DNA from: Tigriopus japonicus
Taxonomy: Eukaryota > Arthropoda > Copepoda > Harpacticoida > Harpacticidae
Length of the DNA stretch: 64,000 bases
Direction of reading: 5' to 3'
Assembly (NCBI GenBank): GCA_010645155.1
Contig: CM021313.1
Coordinates: forward strand, 1,240,904-1,304,903
Shown here: in pieces, positions 10,787 through 24,200 of the stretch
How the letters are laid out: the number at the start of each line of letters is the position of its first letter
Position numbering within the stretch: position 1 is the first letter of the stretch
The notes under the pieces: model-generated
What the model saw: the letters and a program-made list of their open reading frames with translations, nothing else
The model's database searches: none
Told to the model about the DNA's origin: nothing
Program-made: the position numbers and the translations under genes

Positions 10787-13700
10787 ATGTTTCGCGTGTT
10801 TTATTGTTTGATTTGGAAATGTTTTCTCGTCGGAATCGTGGCGCTTTCAGGCCTACACAACAATGTAGGCCTGGCCTCTTTTGGCTCCCAAGACAAAGCC
10901 GTTGTTGTAGTGATTTTTCCCCAAGTCCAAGGGAACAACGAGTTCCCGGATATTCAGGACGAAAAAGCAACGCAACAACAACAACAGCAACAACATCAGC
11001 AGCGGCAGGCAGGAGATGATACGACGAAACTGACCTTCACTCTCGTAAACATGACTGCCAACGCGAAGGGTCATCGGGCAGATGACTCACACGATTCGAC
11101 TCGATCGGTGGCCTTGCTCAGCTTTCGAAGGAAAGACGGACTCACATTCCAATTTGAATTGGAATCCAATGCGCACTTGCATTCATCAATCCCCGGGTGC
11201 GTCGCATGGAAAGGTCGAGATCGGGAAAACCAACATGATTCTCGTCGTTTCAGTGCTGTTGCTTTGACTTTATGCGATCGGAACGCCCTCCATGGGATCA
11301 TTTTCATTGGGAATGAGCAAACGATTTTGGAAATCAAACCTATCGATAATGGTGGTATTGGCAATGCTCATTCAATTGTAACTGTGAAATCTAGGCTAAA
11401 GCGCGAGGTTGGTGCCCATCAGGGATTTTTATTGGACGACATTTGGAAGTTTGATAAGAATAGGCCATCACTTACTTGGGGTGAAAAGGCATCCAATATG
11501 ACGAAACGGGGAGAAATCCGGTGTCAAGGGTCATATTGTCAGTACTTCAAAGTGAAGCAGGATGAGCCCAAATGGTTGGAATTGGCCATTATTGTCGATA
11601 GTTCCGTGGTCCAGTTCCATGGGAACGAGACTGTGCAGAGATACGTGCTTACTCTTCTAAACGTTGTTAGCGCCATCTATAGTGATCCAACTTTGGGATC
11701 GAACCTAAGGTTCGTTCTCAGTAGGATCATATCCGTTCCAGAATCAGATGATCCAATTATATCTGGCAAATCCAAAGAGTCATTAGCTAATGTGAACAAG
11801 TGGAACGAGGCACACTTGAGACAACTACCAGAAGATCAGAAGCATGACTTGGCCATTTGGATCACTCGAAAAGATATTGGCGGTCCCTCTGGATACGCCC
11901 CTGTATCTGGAATCTGTGATCCTGCTCGAAGTTGTTCTCTTATTCATGAAGATGGTCTCTCATCCAGTTTCATCATTGCTCATGAGCTCGGACATCTCTT
12001 AGGGTTATCTCACGATGGAGACTCAAGTGCTGGCAATGAATGCCAAGATGAGGCTCTTCAAGGGTCGGTAATGGCACCAATGGTAGGAGCCACTTTCAGG
12101 TGGGTTTGACACGCCAATTATTCGAACCCAAGTAAAATGGCGAATCTTTAGGTTGTTGAGAGATTACAATCGATAATTTTGTAATTGAAATCGTTGTTTT
12201 GTTTGCTGAAAAAGGGAAAATGGACGAGTGAATGTTCTCTAGTTCCGCTCGCTTTGAAAGTGCATTGAATGGAATAGCTTCTAGGCCTACAATTGGACTC
12301 GAGCACAATATGCATGTGCACTTAACATAACGAAACCAATAGCACGAAACACCTCATGATAAGAATACATTTGGAAAGCAAGCCATCGGTTCGTTTCAGT
12401 TACTTCCATTGGTCATCTTGCTCAGCTGAGGAGTACCATTTCATGTCAGATGATTGGCATTGTCTCCAGAACCCTCCTCGATTCCCAAACAACGTTACAT
12501 TCGTCAGCAATTCCTTTCATCACGCCTACACACTCGATGAGCAATGTCGAATGGAATTTGGAGAAGGTTTTCGTTTCTGCAATAGCTTTCAGGTATTTTC
12601 AAGAATGTTTCAATTGCACAGAAAAGGCTTCAAGCAGAAGTATTTGAAACTTACTAACGATAACAGTTTTCCTTGCTGATGAATTTTCCTCGACTTTGTT
12701 TTCACGTAGTCCAAACAGTTTTGTTGCTCTTTACACACTCTCGTAGATGTTTTATTTTCAACACATTAGTTGCATATGCTGGTTAGCAATTACCTCACAC
12801 GATATGAGCAAATTTGCCCTTTTGAATCATATTGAGGCCCCTAAATCGACGTTTGCAACGTGCATGTCCGTACTCAGGCATTCCGTTTCGTGCTTTAGCT
12901 TCCTGATCCTTGTGCTCAATTATGGTGCAGTCACGAGACCACGCCGGACACTTGCAAGACCAAGAAAGGTCCACCCATGGATGGAACCGAGTGTGATGTG
13001 GGCAAGTGGTGTATCAATGGATATTGCGAGTCCACCTCCAAACGTCGACGTAATGACGATGGTTTGCGGTGAGAAGCAATCAATAACTATGGGCGATATG
13101 TCGCAATGAAATGACTGAAATCATTCATATCTATGGTACAGTACATTCCCACAAGAGCTATGCAATGTCAACATTCCAAACCGTCTTCAATGGATAATTC
13201 AGCTTTAAAACTTACCAACTTCGCTTCTCTGTAGAAATTGGCATTTGGCAAAAGACCTTTGACCACAAACAGTGGTGGTTTTTGGAATTTAATATTTTGG
13301 TGTTCACTCTTGAGGTAAGCCAGTAACTTCCCCTATGATCACAATAGATTCTTGACCCTATTTTGGATGGTTTCGATCTATTGAAAATATGGTTAATTTA
13401 AAAAACTGTTCAGTTTCGTTAGTTCTCAAGGGCTAAATGCTTGGTTCGGAATTAGGAAATGAATTAGTCCTGGTAAATTGCACGGAAAGCTGAGAAAATA
13501 ATATCTCTCAACCTTTTGACCTAGGCACAATCCTCAAGCCGGAGGATGGAGTCATTGGGGATCTTGGGAGGATTGTTCAAGAACTTGTGGAGCTGGTGTG
13601 GCTTTCAGAGTCCGAAAATGCGACAACCCACGTCCAACTTATGGCGGCGAACCTTGCAGAGGGGATAACGAAGAGTTTAAATTGTGCAATCTGGATCCTT

Positions 13701-15784
13701 GTCCGAAACTCGGGGATTTTCGAGCGCAACAATGTCAAGATCTCTTCGAGCTGATTTCCATGAATTCGGGTCAACAATCGTCCCGATCAAAGATGACTTG
13801 GTATCCATACGAGCACGATTTAGAAGACTACAAATGTAAATTAACCTGTCACAATCGAGAGAGCAAGGAGTATTATCAGACTGGAGAAAACGTGATTGAT
13901 GGGACACCCTGTAGCTACGACCATCCATCAGACATTTGCATCCAAGGCAAATGTGTAAAACTTGGGTGCGATATGGTGAGATAACAGCTTCTACTTAGTT
14001 TATTTCCATCTCGAATTCCGATAAAGTTCATTAGAGCTAAATTGCAATATCCATGGTAAACTTTTATTGATTCCAAATTTTTATAGTAACTTAAGTAAAT
14101 GAAATATTACTATTCCACAGATCTTGGGATCACCTCTAATCGAGGATCAATGTGGAATCTGCGGAGGGAATGGAGACCGATGTCAGGTCAAGAACAAGGA
14201 ACTTCAAGGTAGTTTCAAATCTGACCGCACAAAGATTGCCTATTTGCCACGTGGAACAAGGAATATCCGGTTATTAGTTCGTTCCAAGGTGAGAGAAAGG
14301 ACTTGCAATATAACTGGGTATTTCCGCAAAGTTTTTTTTTTCCCTTTGTCTCTTTGGAGATCGCATGAGTTCGTGCTCAAGCGACAATTCGCTTGCTTTC
14401 GTGACCATTATTTCTTTCCATTTTTATGGTCAACAGAGAAGCTCCTTCAAAATTTAGCCTTGAGAGATTTTAAAAGCATTTCGGAAATGTTTTTACTCCT
14501 CCCACTTTGGCTTTCAGGGAACGTTTTTGGCCTTCAAGGAACAAAAAGAGAACAATTGGATCACGTTTGACCAACACCTTCAACCACAATCATCTAGCAA
14601 TAATAGTTTGCTTGCCACGCCACAAACCAAGGTGAACCAACCATTTCGACAAAGTTTTGTGAGCAGTGGCGCCAAATTTGAAGTCAGCCCCGGTGCAGAA
14701 AGTTTCTTCGCTCGAGGACCCTTGATTTCGCCACTGACCATTTTTGTTAGTTCCGCGGGACAAGGGGACAAGTCCAATGAAGTGGGTAACTACATGGTGG
14801 ATCTGCAATATAACGAATCGCCCCAGAGAGAGCCGACCAAAACTCGCCCCGAGTTGGTTGTTCAAGGATGGTCCAAATGTTCCAAGGAGTGTGGCGGGGG
14901 TCGACAAACTGTCATTCTCAGGTAAACTGTGCATGCGACCATCCATCAATTGGAAAATGGCCGGTGCTATTCAACAGTAAAGTAGATACCGCAATTCCGA
15001 CTGGCAGACCAGGAAAATAGCCTCTTTTGCGGTTAGTGGCTCAGAAAAATGAAAATGATCCACTTCATGGCAAACAATAAAAAAGTGGCAAACTAAATGA
15101 ATTATTATCATTAACCCCTCTGACGGTAAAATGAACCGACGTCCCTTGATTTTCTTCAGGTGTGTAGATCAATCATCAGGTCGTCGACTTCGAAAGAAGT
15201 TGTGTCGTTCCAATGCCTCGTCGTCGAATAAAAAGTTGCGAAGAACCCGAACGTGTAACAACTTCTCTTGTGACTTCACTTGGAGCTCAGGTCCATGGGA
15301 GGAATGCACTCATTCTTGTGGGGTTCAAGGGGTCCAATTCCGACAAAGTTTTTGCGTTCCCGTGGAAATGACCCACTCGTGGGGAACTCCTCTCTGGCAG
15401 GCTATGGTGGATCCCACGAATTGTCGAGGAGAGAAGCCACAAAGATCCAGGGAGTGTAATCGTGTGCCATGTATTGGGGATTGGATCCAAAGTGACTGGA
15501 CGTCGTGTTCCACGTCTTGTGGAGTTGGGATCCAGAAAGCCACATTTGAATGCCAATCGCCTCGTCCCCATGACCTGTTTTACGATTGTGGTCCAAGGCC
15601 AGTGGTTCATAAACAATGCCAATTGGCTTCGACGTGTCCTAAAGAGCCGTGTCAATCCCGGCTTGAAGTGGATCAATCGAAGATTTGCGCTGATCAAGTC
15701 ATGCAGCGATACTGTGCCATCCCATCCTATCGCCAAATGTGTTGTCAATCATGTCGCAAACATACAGACTGGCAATATTTGTGA
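10787..15784 (+). CDS. ADAMTS: ADAMTS secreted metalloprotease with four TSP1 repeats and PLAC domain
   Basis: Seven coding exons: 10787-12099, 12400-12592, 12899-13068, 13525-13975, 14121-14288, 14518-14921 and 15160-15784. All phases agree, giving 1107 residues. Signal peptide, residues 1-30 ([11 protein letters not shown] core). Prodomain with a polyglutamine run at 63-69 and a furin-type site RLKR at about 203-206. Reprolysin (M12B) domain at about 262-470, with zinc site [13 protein letters not shown] starting at 399 (His399, 403, 409; catalytic Glu400) and a Met-turn at about 429. Disintegrin-like and DEQCRMEFG region, then [14 protein letters not shown]; first TSP1 ([17 protein letters not shown]) near 564; Cys-rich region with [13 protein letters not shown]; spacer; three more TSP1 repeats (about 882, 940, 1007); PLAC domain at about 1064-1098. 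The family cleaves extracellular-matrix proteins. The C-terminal PLAC resembles the ADAMTS 6/10 and 16-19 type layouts; I cannot assign a subgroup. Start chosen because it is the first ATG in frame and opens a signal peptide. Confidence 0.93.
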
Positions 15785-15811
15785 ATCAAAACCCCACCAA
15801 TGAGCCTGTAA

Positions 15812-15817
15812 AATAAA
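15812..15817 (+). promoter_or_regulatory. Polyadenylation signal AATAAA of the ADAMTS gene
   Basis: AATAAA lies 28 bases after the stop codon of the ADAMTS gene. A second AATAAA near 15977 could serve as an alternative longer end. Confidence 0.55.
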
Positions 15818-18800
15818 AACTTGATTTCGAAAGTGATTTTCCCCAAATGCTTGTGAGAATGTGTTAAGATTTCATCAGTTAGGTAGAAAAAATAAGGCAA
15901 AGGACAATATGGTTCTTGAATTTTTTTCTTGCGAGTGGAAATCTCATTGAACACATTTTACAATGTTAGTTGGGTGTAAATAAAAAAGGTACATCATGCA
16001 TTCCATTTCATTTGTGTTTGGTTGTTACATGTGAATGCCTTGAATGAAAACACTTCAAGATATTCATCATAAGGTGAATTTCTCATTTCGTTTTAGACTG
16101 GAAAAATATGTTCACAATCCTAGAAACATTGTTGACAAAAACTTTTATCTGGTTATTCAAGGTTTCAAAGGTTGAGAAAAGATATCAGATAAGAGATATA
16201 ATAGTAACTTTTCATTACGTGTGCCTTTTTGCACTCAAACTAGCAGCCTCTGATATTACTATTATGATGTCTATGGGATCCGATCACTATGGGGTGGAAT
16301 GAAAATAAACCGAAAAAAGATCTTTTTCTGAAATATCTTGCGATTGATGCATCCTCTAATTTAAGCTACTAGCTATTTAGTTGTCATTACTCATTATCTC
16401 CCTGCTTACCTCAAGAGCAATAAAACTTGCACCTCCATATTTGAAATCTTTCAAGCTTCACCTCGGGGTTGTATAATTTTTAAATTTTAAAATCGCGTGA
16501 GCACAACCATTCAATTTCCTTCTCCTTGTTTTACCCTCCATGGTGGTTGATTGCTTGCCAGGTTGAGAGTAGTATTGTTCAATGCTCTAGAGACAATGAA
16601 ATTAATATGTCTTTGTGCAAGGGGAGCACCATAAGATCATCATTATGTAATTTAATGGAATGGCTTAGACTGACTCAGTGGAAAAAAAGTAAGACAGCAG
16701 CCCAGTAAAGCATAACCAGCAGAACTTAAAAACTACTCTCCCTTGAAGCTAGATTAATAAAGAAGAGGGAAAGAGCCAGATTCCTAGTGGGTCCTCCAAT
16801 CAAAGCCAAAAAATCGGCATTGAAATCTGGCATGCATGTAACAATCTTTCCTGAAATAATCATTTGACTGATAAGTCATTGATCTAGCATTGGATATTCA
16901 AAACAAACTTTTATGCATACATTGTTTACTAGAGGAAAGCGACCTTGATTGTGGAGACCGGCCAATGACTTAAAAAGCACGGTCCTCATTGGACCAAAAA
17001 AGAAAAGTTCCAAGAAGCATGTTTTCTCGAGGATTGTTTCCCCCCGGCGGAAGTTTTGGAGACCTTTTTGCTTTCTTACGTGCTGTATACATATTGTAAA
17101 TGACATGGTTCAATTCATGAACTGTGTGTCAGAGTGTGAGTGCGCTTGGTTGGACTTGCCAATGATCCGTAATAAATGACATACTCACAGGCTCGAAGTT
17201 CGATCGTCGTGGAATAGACAACTCTAATTACCTTTTCCCCCCTCTCTTTTCATCAGGGTTGTTCAGTCAGTCTTACCAAACTCCAAAGCATGCATGGTGC
17301 TACGTTCATAGAGTAGAGCAATCTCAATAAATAATGGATGGATTCAAAACAACAAGGGGAGAGAAAGACAAGGAATGAAAGTCTGACATTTTCACATTTC
17401 GATTAGCATTAACGCAAAGTCCTAGTTACCTAGATAATATTGATGGACCATACTGGTAGGAGTTTCCTTAATGCAACCTAAATTGAGATTGGATGGTAGG
17501 AAATGCGGGTGACATTTTATGATGGATTTATTCTGAGATCTTCGGTATCTACTACAATGTTTGACTCACTTCATTTGCTTCAAGATAGGGTAAGTTTTTC
17601 GCAAGAGCAATTTTCCCAAAATGAATGAGCTTTCTTTACTTGGAAGTGTAAAGCAACAACCTTGAAGCACTAGAAAAACTTCCTGTCAAACGTGTTTCTA
17701 GAAATTGCAACAAAATTCGCTTTACCTTGAACAAGAGATTCATCGTTGGTTTCATTCTACACGAATCTGCGTAATCTCTAAATTATATTTGATTTCTTGG
17801 ACATGCAAATCCATAGAAATTAGGGTGATACGCAGATTCCCCTTACAAGTGTGTTCCTAGTCTTGGCAACTTCATGGGTTAGTTTAAAATAATACCAAAA
17901 CTATTATAGAGGTATCATAATGGATTACCTCAAGTGGGTCATGAATTCTACTGATTGACATCCCAAACGTTGTCCCTTTCTCTAATCAAGTAATAGGCCA
18001 GTAATGTTTCATTGTTGTTCTCTATTCAAGGATCTGAAAGGGTCTCGCTCGATTCTTGGAGATTGGTCGAGATCCAGGTAAGAATGGCACTCACTTTTAT
18101 TCGGTTTCCCATGAGGTTCACCTTAGTTCCCCTTTCTTTTTTCTCCCTGAGTTTCAACGTGGATGAAGGAGAAGGCAGTGGGAATACTACCTTGGCTGGC
18201 TTCAAAAGCCAGGGTTCAAAATCAAACATTTATTACGAACGAGTACGAACCAAGGACCATGATGAGTCATGGCATCATTCTGGGAACCAATCACCATGGA
18301 GATGACTAAGACCATAGATGACCTTTGGATCGTCAAACTGGACGACGGACGAATTTTAAAGGGGGTTCCTGAAGAGGATTAATTATTTCTACTTATATCT
18401 GACCTTGGGCATTTGGCACCAATTTCGAAACAGAGATACTGAATACTAACAAAGATCGATGAAGAGATATATAAAAAAGCAAGAAAAACACGCCAAGAGA
18501 AAATATCCTCATACTTTTGATACAATGGCAACCCTGGTTGCACAGTCCCCTGAAATGTTGCGCTCTTTCTGGATTCACGAGAACCGCACTCGTTCGTTCC
18601 AAAGTGTTCCAAAGTACCGAATTCATATTGGAACACGTTCAGTAGGTGGCTCACCTCAAGGAGAGCACATTGGACCAACGAGACCAGTGCGTAGGACGCT
18701 ACTCACTCTGCTCGGAAGTGTGGCATTTTAGAGTAATACAATACTACTAGCTTGTGGTTACAAGTAAGTCAACGAAAATCAAGGCGTAAACGACGCTTTT

Positions 18801-21291
18801 TTTGTTCGCTGCACAGTTGGCCGACCAAAACCTCTTCATCATCATCCTTCGGCTTGAATTTGGGAGTGAAAATTTAATTGTGATCGGTGGGATGTTTCAG
18901 AAGATTTGTCTGGCCTTGGTTTCGTTTACTGGTAAGATCAAATTTGTCTCATTGGGGGTTGTAATTTTACGGGCAAAATTGCCTATGGCAGTTTTTGTTT
19001 TTTCGACCGAGTCGTTGTTTTTCTGGTGTTTGCATTCGTGATGGATTACCATGTGCCAAAAATACAACTAAACGTTAGAAGAAATGGGTTGGAACGCGAA
19101 AAACTGGCAAGCCAGAATTCCTCTCTTTAACATTTTAGGATGGGGATTGCATAAGTAGCGCCATTTTTTGGAGAACGTATCTCTGAGATGAGTCATTTAC
19201 TTGGAAATGCAAATCAACCATCAAGAACGAACAGCTTCTTTGCGAAGATCATCAAAGCATTAATGCGATATGTAAATTTCTCCAATCTGTCTCGCAAGTA
19301 ATTAGAATACTTTCAAATTTTATTCCGTGTAATATGAAATCCGTGAAGCATTCCCATTGCCGGCAAATGAGAGTTGAACTGAAGGTGGAAAAAACCTCCG
19401 TAAAACACGGCCATGAACTCAATGGCGTTTTTCTTTGGTTGTCGCTTTGAGTTTGAAAGGCAGATGTTCGAATCGGTTGTTTTGCAACGACGACAACGAC
19501 AATGGCAACGACCAAACCAAAGAGAACTCCTCCATCCTTTGCATGATTCCCAACGTCAGCCCAGGTTTTCAACTTTAATATCTGCAGTTGCCGAAATCTG
19601 GAGCCTTAAAGTCAATGTAGCGGAACTTTGGCAGCTGAGATCAAGTTCACAGACGAAAAGGAAATCGGCTTGTCAAAACTTATGGTAACTTGTTATCCAG
19701 TTTAGTTTTGGTCCAAATGACTTGACGACCATTAATGTGGTCTAGGTTTATGACTCTTAAGAGGCTCTAAATATTGGTGAAGAGACGGAATTTTATAAGA
19801 AAATTAGTTAACTGGTGGGTTTGATGGCTCCTTGTTTCGTGATCAGACGTTACCAGTTTGGTCGTGTTTTCACGTCAATTTGAGACACTTCTTTGGTCTT
19901 CTTGGCTGAATGAATCCCCACGATCACAGCACACCCCCTATGTAACCACCCCAGGGTTTCGGTTTGAATCAACTTCTGGACAACTAAAATTGTGGCCGAT
20001 TCACGCCACTTATACCTTTGCTTAAGTCGAGGCTCTTTCCGTTCAAACCAGTCCATTAGGCAAGTCGTCCATCATTTTGCCTAATTATTTCAATGAGGAT
20101 AAGTCCCCCCTTCAATCTTCATACAAAAGTAGGAACTAGGCGACATCAAAACTGGAGCAAAAGGGAGCTTTGACTGGATTTCCACCACCTTCATTTTATT
20201 CTCACAAGTCCACTCTGTTAAGACTTAGGAGTGTTTCGTGCAGAGCATAATTCAAAAATACGGCAATTAGTATGGTGAAACATTGATCAACGAACTCTTG
20301 ATTGATAGTAAGCATAAATGAGCCAAAGCTTGAACCCGGAAAAAATCATTAATTTTATATCCTTTCTCATTTATTAAACCAATATTGGCAATTGGACTAA
20401 GGTGTCAAAAGGGTCGATATAGCAAAAGCTTCAAATTGGACGGCATAAGTTTTCAATCTATCAATCTCAGTTCAAGGAACTCTCCACTACGTACATAAAC
20501 GCAGGTAGAGCTCGATCAATGTTCAGGTTGTTAACGTACGTCAGTCTCCGTACTGAGGGAGGCAGATTACGCGCGTGCTATCTCGTTCCTGACGCTCGAT
20601 CCAACTTGAAATGGTTGATTTCCACCCGAGTTCTCAAGGCGAATACCCCGACCCTCACATGGCGACGATCTACGATTCTCCGGCTACCATTCAATTATCC
20701 ATATGATCATATTACGACCGCCAGTCGGAAGAAATCCTGGGGCTAACTTGGATGAAAAACAACGGAGGCCAAGAAGGAAATTTCATGGTGTTCAAGTGAC
20801 AAATAGTCTTCCTGTTTTTGTGTGGTGTTTCGATCGGTGCGAATAAAGTGATTCAGAATCAAGGAAGACTCATTGAAATCGGAATAACTGTGCATTGTCC
20901 GCAGACAAGTCTGTTTTATGTTGAGTGCAGAGGATATTGGAACTTCAATCTTTAATTCCACGCACTTCCTTCTTTTCCGTTCACAGGAGGAACACGAATC
21001 ACTTGCATAAATAATCCAAAGGCTAAACAAAGCTAGTAACTATTGGCGAGGAGAGCCAGTTTCCACCCTCGTTCGGTTCCAATCGATAAAACCTTCATCG
21101 ACATTTGCGGATCCGAGCAACAAGCGCCAGTGCCAAACGAACCAAAGGGTTGTCGTCGATTCCAGCAATTGCACATATGGAGGAGGAGGAGGGAACAGGG
21201 GCACCACAGGCAAATATTTGATAAATGAACTTGTCATGACTTGGATGGACCGCTTTCCACCCCATGAGGTGCACTTGACGAATAATCAAGA
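15818..21291. other. Long intergenic region between ADAMTS and the 7TM receptor
   Basis: No complete gene is supported. There are many short frames without motifs. One stretch at about 18160-18305 encodes GFKSQG followed by a Tyr/Arg-rich run, slightly like the GFQSQG of the receptor's discoidin domain; see findings. Regulatory sequence and untranslated first exons of the receptor may lie here, but I could not define them. Confidence 0.35.
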
Positions 21292-24200
21292 ATGAGGTCT
21301 CTCCTGGGGGTTTGCCTCGTGTCATTCTTCCTGCTTGAAGGTAAGAGAACTTGCTTCTATTTCAAATCTGATGACAAGTGCATGAACAATATTACGAAAA
21401 GGGAACAACGTAAACGCTAGAATAAGTTCTCCGGACAAACCACATAATAACGACCATCAGTGGGGCAGTTTAAACAACAAAGCTGCAGACATATTGGCAA
21501 ATGGGAAACATTTCAGATCTGCTTCACGTCCAGTTGCACGTTTCCGAAAAGAACCATCGAGCAACGTAATATCCGGACAATGGTCAATGATCAACTTGAT
21601 TTACGAGTCGTTTTGCTCCTTACTTACCCTTTTATCCATGGAGGAACGAAGACAGGGCGAGTAATTAGTGTGAAAATGATACGCTAAAATCATTCGCTCC
21701 TTAGTAGGTTTTTTGCTCGTGTGGGAAAATCCATTTCTTCGGGAACATATTTCTTTGCCAGACAACTATCCAACCCTCTCCCCTCGATTTTTGGTAGCTG
21801 TCAAGTCATTTTAACCCTCTGTCAATTGGTTTCCGAAATGTGTTTCAAAGCTGTCTGAGAAGGCAACACAATAAACACGATCGCTTTTTGGCGAAAATAG
21901 GGATGACGTATTTCATGCTGAACGGTCAATCCAATTTGACTGAAGATTTCCTTCCTGTTCACGGAAAGAATATCCTGGGGAAACACCCTCTTCTGGGCAA
22001 AAATTTACAAGGCCCTGCAAGAAGCTGAGAATTGTGAGACTTGAAAATTCATGAAGTCTCAAATTTCAGACTTATTATGTGTCTTCATCTAAAGTTACGC
22101 ATAATCAGAGTTAGCAAATTGCATTTTAGACGGCAACAGACACTAAAATTGTCCCCTTGTTCTCATTTGAAAAGAAGAGCTAATGAAACTTTGTCGTTAT
22201 CTCCGTTAGGAGAAATCTCACTTTCATGTTGACAAGTAAGAACTCCTTGCTTTAATGTGTGGTTTCATGCATTTCGACAGATATCGAATGAGGAACGAAC
22301 ATTCTGCGTTCTTCTCATGACAATCAAGCGAGGTAGTGATTTCAGGGGCCAACATAGCATGCCAAAGGACTCTCTGGTCTGATTAACTTGTGTTGTTTAT
22401 CCATTGCAAGCCAACAGGCAAAACACAACATTCGTGTCTATGAATCCTCCACCATGGACCAAAAAATCGTGCCTCGGAGAATTTTCTTCGAGCGACCTTG
22501 AATGTCTGGGAAAAGGCTGCCTCCCTCTTTTCCCCACTCGAATTCTTTGGTGGCTTTCTGTTGAAAAAAGGGCCTCCACAGGCAGAAGGTGCTCTTTTTT
22601 TCGAACGGTGTAATGATGAATTACAATCATTACTCGCGTAAAACACTTTTAACAGTGCACTACTTTTAGTCCATTACATGCTATTCAAAGTCCTCATATC
22701 ATGAAATGAAAGGGAACCAAGACCTTGGACATTATAATCGATTTGTAACTCTTCTCTGAAGAGAGGTGTTTTGCCTCATGAAGGTGTGTAGTTTCTGAAT
22801 TAAAATGTCCATTTAAATATGAAATTTGAAGGTAGTTTCAAAGGAGAAAAACTTTCCGTCATTGGCATAGTTCAGACACGATTGGTCTATATATATTTTA
22901 TTTTCTAAAATCTCTCTTTAGGTTAGAGACTAGTCATTAGTCAATGCAAATCGGTCTTCTTTTTAAGATTGAACCGTGAGGTTTTCGAAATCTCTGTCAT
23001 TCATGACTTTTAAACAGATACGAGTCGATGTAGATTTAGAAGAATATGACAAGCCTATAATGTGTTGCTAAGCTTAAACTTTAATACGTTTTCCCGTTAG
23101 ATGTGAAAACCTTGTTTGTCATATCCATGATATTTGAACGAACGTATTTCATGATACGAAATGACAGAGAAATAGAGTACGTAACCTTAATTTTCAAATC
23201 GTCGCAAGTAAAAGAAAACCACAATGTTTTCCTCCCGTATGCGTAAATAGCTATTGAACAGGCCTTCAAACGTTAATGAGATTGTTTCAATCTCTCAAAC
23301 ACAAAATCAGTTCTTTCTTTAAATTCATTTCAGTCCTGCAATCTTCGGCTCTTGATAGCAAGTGTTATTTTGGATTGGGTTTGGAATCCGGAAGAATCGC
23401 TGATGACCAGATTACGTAAGTTTCCTGGCAATGGCCAATAACAATGTCGTGTAAAGCAACAAAATAGGCACAAGCCAGTGCTCAGTTCAATCCCTATTCA
23501 CTACATTGTACCTGAACAATGAACCTGGCACTGTCAATGGGTGTTGTTGAGCCCCTCTTTAGAATTTGAAAAGCGACAATTGTCCCCAGTATCCAATTCA
23601 TTTCAGGGCGAGTATTAACACGAGCTCCCCAACTTCCGGTCGGCTCAATCATGGCCACGGGGCTTGGTGCTTCAAATCCAGTGATACCATCGATGAAGTG
23701 TTCTTCTCTGTTGATCTGGGAGAGGTTCAGCTCATTTCGGGTTTTCAAAGCCAAGGCCCACCCCAATCCAAGCATGGGGTGGAGTACCTCCGATACGTGG
23801 GACTTCGTGTAGCTCTCAGTTTGGATGGTTCCACTTGGCGTGATTGTTGCGGCGACTTGGTGAGATCGTATATGAATCGAAACAATCGATTGAGTGTGTT
23901 TTAATTGTGGCTCTATTTCAGTTCTATGCCGATGACAAGAGTGATAGCCAAGATGTGATAACCACCCACAGTTTTCATAGGGTGGAAACAGCCCGTTTCA
24001 TCCGCATTTTGGCCTCCTCGGGAGTACGCTGGGTGGGCCATGAGGAGAAGTGCTTCAGATTTGAGGTTTTGGGTTGTTCGTTGAATGATTTGAGTCAAGG
24101 GTTCCAACCGGAAATTCATCTCATGTTCAACGCTCTGCCCGCTGGTTTCTTGGACATTCAATGGACAAGACCAGAAGTAGAAGTGGCAAATCGTGAGCGT

